Notes under the pieces: model-generated
The model's input: only the letters and a program-made list of their open reading frames with translations
Told to the model about the DNA's origin: nothing
Database searches by the model: none
Source of the DNA: Candidatus Yonathbacteria bacterium RIFCSPHIGHO2_01_FULL_51_10
GTDB lineage: Bacteria; Patescibacteriota; Minisyncoccia; Phycocordibacterales; UBA1539_B
Assembly: GCA_001823505.1 (NCBI GenBank)
Contig: MHUS01000034.1
Span: 1 to 5,135 of the forward strand
Direction: 5' to 3'
DNA length: 5,135 bases
Shown: one piece after another, positions 1 to 5,135 of the stretch
Numbering within the stretch: position 1 is the first letter of the stretch
Layout: the number at the start of each line of letters is the position of its first letter
Position numbers and translations under genes: made by a program

Positions 1-252
1 CAGCTCGGAACGAAGACAAATTATAGGCCTGATTGTGACGAGTACACGCATGCGATGACTCAGGGAAAGATTGTTGGCTTCGGTATGAACATAGCGTCGT
101 TAGGATATGTGAGGAGGTTTGTCTTGGCACGAGTGATTGCGGCGATTCCCCTTTTAACACGGGGACCAAAGTATTTTGCAGGCGCGCTGCATCGTGCAGT
201 TGAAGAGACGCGCGAGTGGAATGCAAAGGCTCCTGAGAGACGGCAGGACTAG
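1..252 (+). CDS. C-terminal fragment of an unrecognised protein (5' end outside window)
   Basis: The reading frame is open from the first base of the window to a TAG at 250-252. This gives at least 83 residues, so the gene very probably begins upstream. The ATG at 55 would give a 65-residue protein, but it has no convincing ribosome binding site and the frame stays open before it. The visible part has a Gly-containing hydrophobic stretch (GFGMNIASLGYVRRF), then a segment mixing hydrophobic and basic residues (VLARVIAAIPLLTRG), and ends in a charged helix-like tail rich in Glu, Arg and Ala. The hydrophobic segment is too interrupted by Arg to be a confident membrane span. I do not recognise the family. 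The gene converges on the TelA-like gene across a 64-bp spacer and need not be related to it. Confidence 0.55.
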   Translation, partial: QLGTKTNYRPDCDEYTHAMTQGKIVGFGMNIASLGYVRRFVLARVIAAIPLLTRGPKYFAGALHRAVEETREWNAKAPERRQD

Positions 253-316
253 ATGCTTCACCTAAAGAGTTCTTTAGAGAAAAGTAAAAAAATAAAGTAT
301 AAATAACTAAAAATAA
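253..316. other. AT-rich convergent spacer
   Basis: This 64-bp spacer lies between two converging genes and is far richer in A and T than its surroundings. It contains a small inverted repeat (CTAAAG at 262-267 and CTTTAG at 272-277, 4-nt loop) just after the left-hand gene. It is otherwise a run of A-tracts on the plus strand. No gene or promoter is apparent. Confidence 0.6.
280..316 (-). terminator. Probable T-tract terminator of the TelA-like gene
   Basis: Read on the minus strand, the bases just after the TAA at 317-319 are strongly T-rich, with a T5 run (309-313) and a T7 run (286-292). Archaeal RNA polymerase commonly terminates at such U-tracts without a required hairpin. The assignment rests on composition and position only. 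Confidence 0.45.
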
Positions 317-1507
317 TTATGCTGCTAATCGGGTTTGGTACTTAAGAATCGCGTCAGCTGCCCTTCGTTTTCCATCCACAACGATGCGCTCTATCTCAGC
401 AGCGTTCTCTGTGCTTTCCTTTCGAAGACGATTGATGTCTTCCCGGGATTTGGTCTGGAAATCCACGACATAGTCGACAAGCCCTTGTACCGTAGTTGTA
501 TTGTACGTTTTTCCAAACGCTGTTACAATCGCTGCCTCTTCCGCTTGGGCGCCGAGTTCTCTGATAGCATTAAGCGCTTTATCAGCACCCGCTTTCATGG
601 CTTCTACAGCCTCCGTTTGCTCATGAAGCCCGCCCTGTTGTGTAAAGAGGGCTGCGAGGGTTGTGTACACAATCTCGTTAGTTCCAAAGAAGGACACTCC
701 TCGGCTGTACACCTGTTTCTTGACGCCATGTGTCTGCAGGAGCTTCGCCATCAATGTTTCCCCCACATTGTAGCCAACGGTGAGATCTTCCTTCACATTT
801 TTGATGAGCTGATAGCGGCTATCCTCAGTTTCAAAGGCGCGTTGTGATTCCTCTCGCGCAAGCTCAAGGGATCTTTTTTCAGCCTCGACGGTTCCTGCGT
901 ACGCTGATACTGCATTAGCCGCTTTGCCCAACGCAGCCCGACTGTCATTGAACCGCTTTTCTTGCGTAGCAAACAGTTCATCGACGACAATTCTTGCTTG
1001 CTGAATCGACATTCGGAAATCTCGATACCCATTAAGAATCTCTTCCTCACGCTCCAATTGCTCTCTCGTGTCTCTGCCAACGGCAGTGTATAGTTTACCG
1101 ATTTTCTCAAACCGATCAGCTGGAGTTCCGCGCACGGTTCGCATCCATAATTCTTGGGCTCCCTCAACGAGGCTTACAGTATGATCGGCACGATGCGAGA
1201 TCAAAGATCTTGCATCTTCAATAACTGAATCAAAGAGATCTGTAATATCCTGATATCGTTGGCCAAAATGCATACCCTCGACTTTATCGCGCACTATTTG
1301 ATTGAATGCGCTCATATGGCGAACGGTCTTGGCAATGACCATTACGCGTGCTTCATCAACGGGAGCCAATTCCTCAAGCAGCGTTGCGAGGGTGTTCTCC
1401 TCAGTATGAGGGGCGATCTCGAATTTCTTCAAAATTGCAAGTGCTCTGTCGAGATATGTCTGGAGTCCCTGTGTCGGGGCCTTGGGTAATGCTAGTGCGT
1501 CTGTCAT
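317..1507 (-). CDS. TelA-like (toxic anion resistance family) helical protein
   Basis: The product is 396 residues, with no signal peptide or membrane span, and is probably cytoplasmic. It is almost entirely helical and rich in Glu, Arg, Ala and Gln. The pattern resembles the TelA/KlaA toxic-anion-resistance family. Residues 57-100 (VIAKTVRHMSAFNQIVRDKV, then G-x-RYQDITDLFDSVIEDAR) match the family's early segment of an oligomerising helix followed by short-spaced helices. Residues 235-380 match its long C-terminal helical section, ending in a charged coiled coil. In-frame ATGs further upstream (to 1684) were rejected because that 59-residue extension is rich in Cys, Tyr and Trp, unlike the rest, and would run through the promoter and into the divergent gene. 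The ATG at 1507 lies about 26 bp from a TATA box. The gene is divergent from the DUF6384-like pair. TelA relatives are linked to tellurite and envelope stress, but their biochemical role is poorly defined. The match is remote and remembered, so function is inference. Confidence 0.75.
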   Translation of the reverse strand: MTDALALPKAPTQGLQTYLDRALAILKKFEIAPHTEENTLATLLEELAPVDEARVMVIAKTVRHMSAFNQIVRDKVEGMHFGQRYQDITDLFDSVIEDARSLISHRADHTVSLVEGAQELWMRTVRGTPADRFEKIGKLYTAVGRDTREQLEREEEILNGYRDFRMSIQQARIVVDELFATQEKRFNDSRAALGKAANAVSAYAGTVEAEKRSLELAREESQRAFETEDSRYQLIKNVKEDLTVGYNVGETLMAKLLQTHGVKKQVYSRGVSFFGTNEIVYTTLAALFTQQGGLHEQTEAVEAMKAGADKALNAIRELGAQAEEAAIVTAFGKTYNTTTVQGLVDYVVDFQTKSREDINRLRKESTENAAEIERIVVDGKRRAADAILKYQTRLAA

Positions 1508-1528
1508 TTGAAATATAAATAAAGCTCC

Positions 1529-1536
1529 CTTTTTAA
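1529..1536 (-). promoter_or_regulatory. Archaeal-type TATA box for the TelA-like gene
   Basis: On the minus strand this octamer reads TTTAAAAA. Its centre is about 26 bp upstream of the A of the ATG at 1507, so transcription would begin at or next to the start codon, giving a leaderless mRNA. The upstream BRE position is not convincing. A GGGAGC at 1524-1529 lies 17 nt from the ATG, too far for a normal ribosome binding site, and would not be transcribed under this model. Confidence 0.5.
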
Positions 1537-1573
1537 ATGTATGCATCGTAACTACTACAGAATAGTGCAACAT

Positions 1574-1588
1574 AATAAACTTTATAAA
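1574..1588 (+). promoter_or_regulatory. Archaeal-type BRE and TATA box for the DUF6384-like operon
   Basis: TTTATAAA at 1581-1588 fits the archaeal TATA consensus, and AATAAA at 1574-1579, just upstream, fits the RNWAAW form of the BRE. The TATA centre predicts transcription starting near 1611, two bases before the ATG at 1613. No Shine-Dalgarno sequence precedes that ATG, which agrees with a leaderless mRNA. A bacterial -10 reading is possible, but no good -35 is seen. Confidence 0.55.
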
Positions 1589-1612
1589 ATAGAGCCAAGT
1601 TACATAGCGATA

Positions 1613-3073
1613 ATGGTCTCCGAAACACCAACATTGGACCAAAAGATTGCGATGTCTGAAATGGCGACAGAGATCCGTAAGCAAATGGCTTCAGTCGAGG
1701 CGCAATTCAATCGACCCGCACGACGCGCTAAGATGATTGAGGATATTCTTAAAGGAGCTAAAGTCAGCGGTGAAGCAATGAAGCCAGAATATGCCGCTGC
1801 TGCTGTCGAAGATTGGTTTGACACGCTGAATCAATACGAGCCGAACCCTCCCGGGTTCTGGCACACATTCTGGAATCTGTATATTAATCGTGTTCAGATT
1901 TTCAAAACGATTGCGTGTGGAGCCGCGGGAATAGCGACACTTGCAGCCATTGGAATCGGCGCCCATGGATTCGTCACATACAGGGCCGAGCGGGGCGCCG
2001 AACAGGCTATCGCGGAAAGTCACGCGCAATTTCAGCGTCTGCAGAATCAATCAGATTCATTGCAGGCAAGCTCATCCCAATATCATCTCGAAGGCAACCC
2101 TGAGATCAGCGCAATATTAAGCTCTTCAAGAAACAGAATTACGGGACTTTCTGAGTTTTTCGCGATATGGTGCCCGAATGGTGACAGCACAGAGGCAGTA
2201 ACCCGTCAAAATTATGGAGAAGTCGGGCAACAGCTGATTGGCATTGACGATGCGCTTGGTCAAATTGCAAGCAGTCTCGACACGGGACGTCAGCGAGTCG
2301 CGGTCTTTCAGGAAAGCAATCAAATTCAGGATTCACTCGAAAGACTCATCACGGGGATTCGAGAGGAGAGTCCTCCCCAGCAGTTGTTAACCCGATCGGA
2401 AGCTGCATATCAAACCGGCATTTTGGCGGCCCAGAATCTCAATGTAGGTGAGGCGCGATCCGCGCAGCAACAATTAAATGATCTCGCGCAGGGTGTTCGG
2501 GATTTCCGTGTCCTTCCGGACCAAGCTGAGCAGCGGTATCAATCCATTCTTCAAATTGTTCAAGAGCCCGCAGCCCGAACGCAAGCTGACGCAATATATG
2601 CGACCGCACAACAGGCTTTCGGCACGGCAGACATTCCAACACTCAGGCAGTCCGTGCAAAATTTAGACGCTCTTAGCGCTATCCTAAATCAAGAATATCA
2701 AGTTGTCATCGTAAATAGACAGGGATTACGAAGCGGGATTGACCGATATTATACGGATCAAAATGGCAGACGATCTGCAGGGTATTACCTGATAGTAGAG
2801 GCGAGAGACGCACAGGGTAATGTTATCCCTCAGTATATCCGAAGCCAGGAAACAAATCAAACCGAGCAAGTGACGATGTGGGGAGAACAAGTCCCTGAAG
2901 AAGTGTACCAAAGAGTCGGCGGGGATAAACAGGATGACGGATTGATCAATGGCCGCGCAAATGCTAACGGAGTTGTGGGAGTTAAGCATCGAGGATTTTT
3001 ATCATTTGACATGACATTTACAGATAATAGTAATCAGCCCTTGCAAAGAACGGGGCAGATCACGCACTGGTGA
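1613..3073 (+). CDS. DUF6384-like single-pass membrane protein
   Basis: The product is 486 residues. Residues 1-95 form a soluble N-terminal region opening with TPTLDQKIAMSEMATEIRKQ and including a Pro-rich turn (YEPNPPGFW). Residues about 98-122 form one hydrophobic membrane span. Residues about 124-360 are Gln-, Ala- and Ser-rich helices that could act as a stalk. Residues about 361-486 form a C-terminal domain with YYLIVEARDAQGN, VTMWGEQVPEEVYQRV, DKQDDGLI and GVKHRGFLSFD. Both ends match my memory of DUF6384, a domain of unknown function known mainly from bacteria. Topology is ambiguous because basic residues flank the span on both sides. ATG 1613 was chosen over ATG 1541, which adds 24 residues running across the TATA box and lies upstream of the predicted transcription start. 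The gene overlaps the following coiled-coil gene, implying coupled translation. No enzymatic motif is visible. Confidence 0.8.
   Translation: MVSETPTLDQKIAMSEMATEIRKQMASVEAQFNRPARRAKMIEDILKGAKVSGEAMKPEYAAAAVEDWFDTLNQYEPNPPGFWHTFWNLYINRVQIFKTIACGAAGIATLAAIGIGAHGFVTYRAERGAEQAIAESHAQFQRLQNQSDSLQASSSQYHLEGNPEISAILSSSRNRITGLSEFFAIWCPNGDSTEAVTRQNYGEVGQQLIGIDDALGQIASSLDTGRQRVAVFQESNQIQDSLERLITGIREESPPQQLLTRSEAAYQTGILAAQNLNVGEARSAQQQLNDLAQGVRDFRVLPDQAEQRYQSILQIVQEPAARTQADAIYATAQQAFGTADIPTLRQSVQNLDALSAILNQEYQVVIVNRQGLRSGIDRYYTDQNGRRSAGYYLIVEARDAQGNVIPQYIRSQETNQTEQVTMWGEQVPEEVYQRVGGDKQDDGLINGRANANGVVGVKHRGFLSFDMTFTDNSNQPLQRTGQITHW
3069..3073 (+). promoter_or_regulatory. Shine-Dalgarno GGTGA overlapping the upstream stop codon
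   Basis: GGTGA is complementary to the 3' end of 16S rRNA and lies 5 nt before ATG 3079. Its TGA is also the stop of the DUF6384-like gene. The arrangement supports internal initiation or re-initiation within one mRNA and favours ATG 3079 over GTG 3070. Confidence 0.5.
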
Positions 3074-3078
3074 ACAAC

Positions 3079-4539
3079 ATGAGCAGAAGCGGAAAAGATG
3101 TGTATTCGGCGATCGGGCGTCAAGTGACGGAAGCGCAATCTGAATATGATCAATTAAACAATGTAGTCACACGTGCAGAGCGGGAAATAGAACAATTGGC
3201 AGAACAACGGGAATCAGTACTTAGTAATCTTGCTTCTATCTATTTACCAGAATTGACAGCGGACAGCGTTAAAACGACCTTAAAAGAGGTGCAGTCAACC
3301 GTTCAGCAGCTGTTCAAGGACAAGCAGAAACGCAGATCCGAGCTTCAGGAAGCGATGGACCGTGCTCAAAAGCGAAGAACTGAACTGGAAGCACAGGCTG
3401 TACAGCTCACAGGTACAATCGACAACCTTGTTGATCAAGCTGAAGAAATCCAGGGAAAAGTCGTCGCAGAGATTGAACTAGACCCAAGGTACAAAGAGAT
3501 CAGCCAACGTGAAAACAGCATGCTTGCGAGAATCCCTGGAGACGAAGCTGAGCTGAAAACCAGGCAGGATGAAGCGGCACGGCATCTTCCTCAATTCAAG
3601 AACGATCGACTCTTCATGTATCTTGTTTCAAAAGGGTTTGGAACGGACAGGTACTCGGGCAGAGGAATCTTTCGGAATTTGGACCGCATGCTGGCGCAGT
3701 ACAATCGATTCAGCGTGAAATTTGAACGTTACACGAACTTGCAAACGATGCCAGCGCTCATGGCCGAGAATTTGGAGCTCAGGAAACGGGAGATTGCTGG
3801 TCTTAAGGAACAGCTCGATCCGATAGAGAATACCGTTGAAGAGAGATATGGGCTCCCCAAAGTTTTGAAAGAGGGAAAAGATGCCGAGCAGCAGCTAGCG
3901 CGCACACGCGAGCAGATTGAAGCGGCTGAGCGCGAATACAAGGGGTTGGCAGCTGAATTGAAAGGCCATGACAGTACAAAAGACAGTTACCATCAGGATG
4001 CCGTTGGAAAATTGAAAGCGTATCTTAAGGGTGAAGACATCGCAGACTTAAAGCGCAGAGCCCTAAAAACTCCAGACGCACGCGATGACAATCTTGTCTC
4101 AAAACTTGAGGACACAGACGCCAATGTGCGCAGGTTGAAGAATGATATCAAGGAAAAACGACAGAAACGTGATGCCGCACTCGATAGGTTGCAGGATATT
4201 CAGGACATTCATACGAGATTTTCACGTGAGGACTATGATCACAGTAGATCTTACTTTGATAACGGCCTTGATATTGACGATGTATTAACCGGGTATATGC
4301 TCGGTCGCATGTCAAATGACGAGGCATGGCGCAGCATTTCATCCCACCATCATAGAAGACCGGCAGAAACGCATTCCTCATCTTCATACGGCTCCCGCAG
4401 GAGTTCATGGGATAGCTATTCGGGGGGCAGCAGTTCGTCATCTAGCAGCTCAGGTAGCTTCGGAGGATTTGGCGGTGGTGGTTTCTCCAGCGGTGGAGGA
4501 TTTGGCGGCGGCGGATTCTCAAGCGGCCGCGGATTTTGA
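3079..4539 (+). CDS. Long coiled-coil protein with Ser/Gly/Phe-rich C-terminal tail
   Basis: The product is 486 residues from ATG 3079. This start was chosen because GGTGA at 3069-3073, overlapping the upstream stop, is a good Shine-Dalgarno with 5-nt spacing. GTG 3070 (3 residues longer, in a GTGA overlap) is the alternative. Residues about 15-130 and 230-375 are highly charged coiled coils. A central non-coiled part (residues about 175-225) carries LFMYLVSKGFGTDRYSGRG and a following LDRMLAQYNRF, which looks like the conserved core. Residues about 395-420 hold an acidic helix with DIDDVLTGYMLGRM. The last 60 residues are low complexity: His/Arg, then Ser-rich, then two GGFGGGGFSSG units. 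No signal peptide or membrane span is seen. Similar tails occur on TPM-domain proteins, but no TPM domain is present. From memory, similar uncharacterised proteins exist in bacteria near DUF6384. It probably works with the membrane protein encoded just upstream. Function unknown. Confidence 0.8.
   Translation: MSRSGKDVYSAIGRQVTEAQSEYDQLNNVVTRAEREIEQLAEQRESVLSNLASIYLPELTADSVKTTLKEVQSTVQQLFKDKQKRRSELQEAMDRAQKRRTELEAQAVQLTGTIDNLVDQAEEIQGKVVAEIELDPRYKEISQRENSMLARIPGDEAELKTRQDEAARHLPQFKNDRLFMYLVSKGFGTDRYSGRGIFRNLDRMLAQYNRFSVKFERYTNLQTMPALMAENLELRKREIAGLKEQLDPIENTVEERYGLPKVLKEGKDAEQQLARTREQIEAAEREYKGLAAELKGHDSTKDSYHQDAVGKLKAYLKGEDIADLKRRALKTPDARDDNLVSKLEDTDANVRRLKNDIKEKRQKRDAALDRLQDIQDIHTRFSREDYDHSRSYFDNGLDIDDVLTGYMLGRMSNDEAWRSISSHHHRRPAETHSSSSYGSRRSSWDSYSGGSSSSSSSSGSFGGFGGGGFSSGGGFGGGGFSSGRGF
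4462..4527 (+). repeat. Two tandem 33-bp units encoding GGFGGGGFSSG
   Basis: Units 4462-4494 and 4495-4527 encode identical 11-residue peptides. They differ at 5 of 33 bases, every one a synonymous third-codon-position change. The repeat lies in the C-terminal tail of the coiled-coil protein and is followed only by Arg-Gly-Phe and the stop. Confidence 0.85.
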
Positions 4540-4549
4540 AAGATCTCGT

Positions 4550-4569
4550 AAAAACCGATTAAACAATCG
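4550..4569 (-). terminator. Possible weak terminator of vapBC
   Basis: On the minus strand a 5-bp stem (CGATT at 4556-4560 with AATCG at 4565-4569, 4-nt loop) overlaps the vapC stop codon. It is followed by a T5 run (4550-4554). The stem is short and AT-rich, so the call is weak. The convergent coiled-coil gene ends only 19 bp away and has no terminator of its own visible. Confidence 0.3.
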
Positions 4570-4936
4570 TCACTTCTGCCAATCCGTCAAAATCCCGATC
4601 AGATGTAATCAGCATTGCACCGCGAGATTGAGCCGTTGCATACGCTACAGCGTCGCTGAGACCGAATTTCGGGGCTCGGATTCGCTGCGCATGCTTGATT
4701 TTTGCTGCTTCCAACGAAAGGAAATCGTCTACAGGAATAACTGCTGCCCGGTTCATCATAAATGCTACGTAAGATTTCGGATCCTTTCCGTACCGCAATA
4801 GGAAATATGCGACTTCGGCTATGCATAGCGCAGATGTGCAAAGAGAGCCTTCCTCCAAAATTGAAATGATATCAGCAGGGAGTGCCTCACCTTTTACATA
4901 TTTGATCCATATTGAGCTATCTATAAAGTTTTTCAT
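4559..4936 (-). CDS. vapC: VapC-type PIN-domain toxin (ribonuclease)
   Basis: The product is 125 residues, normal for VapC. PIN-domain acidic residues are all in place: Asp6 in FIDSSIW, Glu41 in CIAEVAY, Asp95 in GLSDAVAYATA, and Asp113 in the TSDRDF motif. These bind the metal used to cleave RNA; VapC proteins typically cut tRNA or rRNA, and the target here cannot be told. The ATG at 4936 was chosen because the protein starts directly with the first PIN strand. The longer in-frame ORF reaching 5050 reads through vapB in another frame. The gene overlaps the antitoxin gene by 20 bp. A weak GGAAG lies 6 nt before the ATG. The toxin looks intact, with no missing catalytic residue. Confidence 0.93.
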   Translation of the reverse strand: MKNFIDSSIWIKYVKGEALPADIISILEEGSLCTSALCIAEVAYFLLRYGKDPKSYVAFMMNRAAVIPVDDFLSLEAAKIKHAQRIRAPKFGLSDAVAYATAQSRGAMLITSDRDFDGLAEVTIV

Positions 4937-5126
4937 CACGATCTTCCATCCGGTCTTTCTTCGTCCATTGTCCGAGTTTACCTTTGTACGCTCCATACAT
5001 GCTCTTAGGCACTTTGAATTTTTCTCTAACAATCTCCTTAATAAACTCATCGTACGTTTTTCCGGAAGGTTTGTGGATGTCCAATAACTGTTTCGTGTCG
5101 TCCTGCACCTGGATTGTAGTTGCCAT
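4917..5126 (-). CDS. vapB: VapB-type antitoxin, archaeal short family
   Basis: The product is 69 residues. The N-terminus (TTIQVQDDTKQLLD) is a short strand followed by a helix, then KTYDEFIKEIVREKF, as in small DNA-binding, dimerising antitoxins. The C-terminal part (PKSMYGAYKGKLGQW, then KKDRMEDRDE) has the Lys-Ser-Met/Phe-Gly and acidic-arginine pattern I associate with antitoxins paired with VapC in archaea. It would bind and block the toxin and probably autoregulate the operon. It lies directly upstream of vapC, and its stop is 20 bp inside the toxin gene, so the two are coupled. Only 9 bp precede its ATG in the window, so the promoter and operator are not visible. Confidence 0.88.
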   Translation of the reverse strand: MATTIQVQDDTKQLLDIHKPSGKTYDEFIKEIVREKFKVPKSMYGAYKGKLGQWTKKDRMEDRDEKLYR

Positions 5127-5135
5127 AGTTATAGC

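Noticed and set aside
262..277. Small hairpin after the left-hand gene as an intrinsic terminator on the plus strand
   Set aside because: The 6-bp AT-rich stem is followed by A-tracts, not T-tracts, on the plus strand, so it lacks the usual terminator form.
335..847. 170-codon plus-strand open frame opposite the TelA-like gene
   Set aside because: It lies wholly antisense to a better-supported gene. Its product is Cys- and Phe-rich with no domain, as expected of a shadow frame.
793..1167. 124-codon minus-strand open frame within the TelA-like gene
   Set aside because: It is on the same strand but in another frame, with an unstructured composition. The overlapping TelA-like frame explains the region.
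1548..1603. Inverted hexamers GTAACT (1548-1553) and AGTTAC (1598-1603) in the divergent promoter region
   Set aside because: Six-base arms 44 bp apart are easily found by chance in a region this size, and flanking bases do not extend the symmetry.
1508..1684. N-terminal extension of the TelA-like gene to an ATG at 1684
   Set aside because: It would cross the AT-rich promoter region and the start of the divergent gene. The added residues (many Cys, Trp, Tyr) are unlike the rest of the protein.
3079..4539. TPM-domain (YgcG-like) identity for the coiled-coil gene
   Set aside because: Only the glycine-rich tail is similar. The signal peptide, TPM domain and membrane segment expected of that family are absent.
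4316..4801. 161-codon plus-strand frame spanning the end of the coiled-coil gene and part of vapC
   Set aside because: It is a shadow of the Ser/Gly repeat region and then antisense to the PIN-domain gene. The product has no coherent domain.

Overview
The window most likely comes from an archaeon of moderate GC content. The identity is inferred, not proven. Two things support it. First, the divergent intergenic region has A/T-rich TATA boxes centred about 26 bp upstream of both start codons, with no useful Shine-Dalgarno sequence, which is the layout of leaderless archaeal transcripts. Second, the antitoxin at the right end resembles the short VapB family common in archaea. The lineage cannot be named from this sequence.

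Layout, left to right. Positions 1-252 hold the C-terminal end of an unrecognised plus-strand gene. An AT-rich convergent spacer (253-316) follows. A TelA-like (toxic-anion-resistance family), largely helical protein is encoded on the minus strand (317-1507). A 105-bp divergent promoter region (1508-1612) separates it from a plus-strand pair. The first of the pair (1613-3073) is a single-pass membrane protein with the hallmarks of DUF6384. The second (about 3079-4539) is a long coiled-coil protein with a Ser/Gly/Phe-rich C-terminal tail. The two are translationally coupled. A vapBC toxin-antitoxin pair (minus strand, 4559-5126) converges on them, and its genes overlap by 20 bp.

How the genes may work together: the TelA-like, DUF6384 and coiled-coil genes look like one functional unit, two arms expressed from a shared divergent promoter region. 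All three products are dominated by long helices. One is membrane-anchored and carries a conserved-looking C-terminal domain. TelA relatives are associated with envelope and chemical stress. A membrane-associated assembly or stress-response system is therefore a reasonable inference, but the function is unknown. The adjacent vapBC suggests an accessory or mobile region. Family names were assigned from memory of sequence patterns, without database searches.
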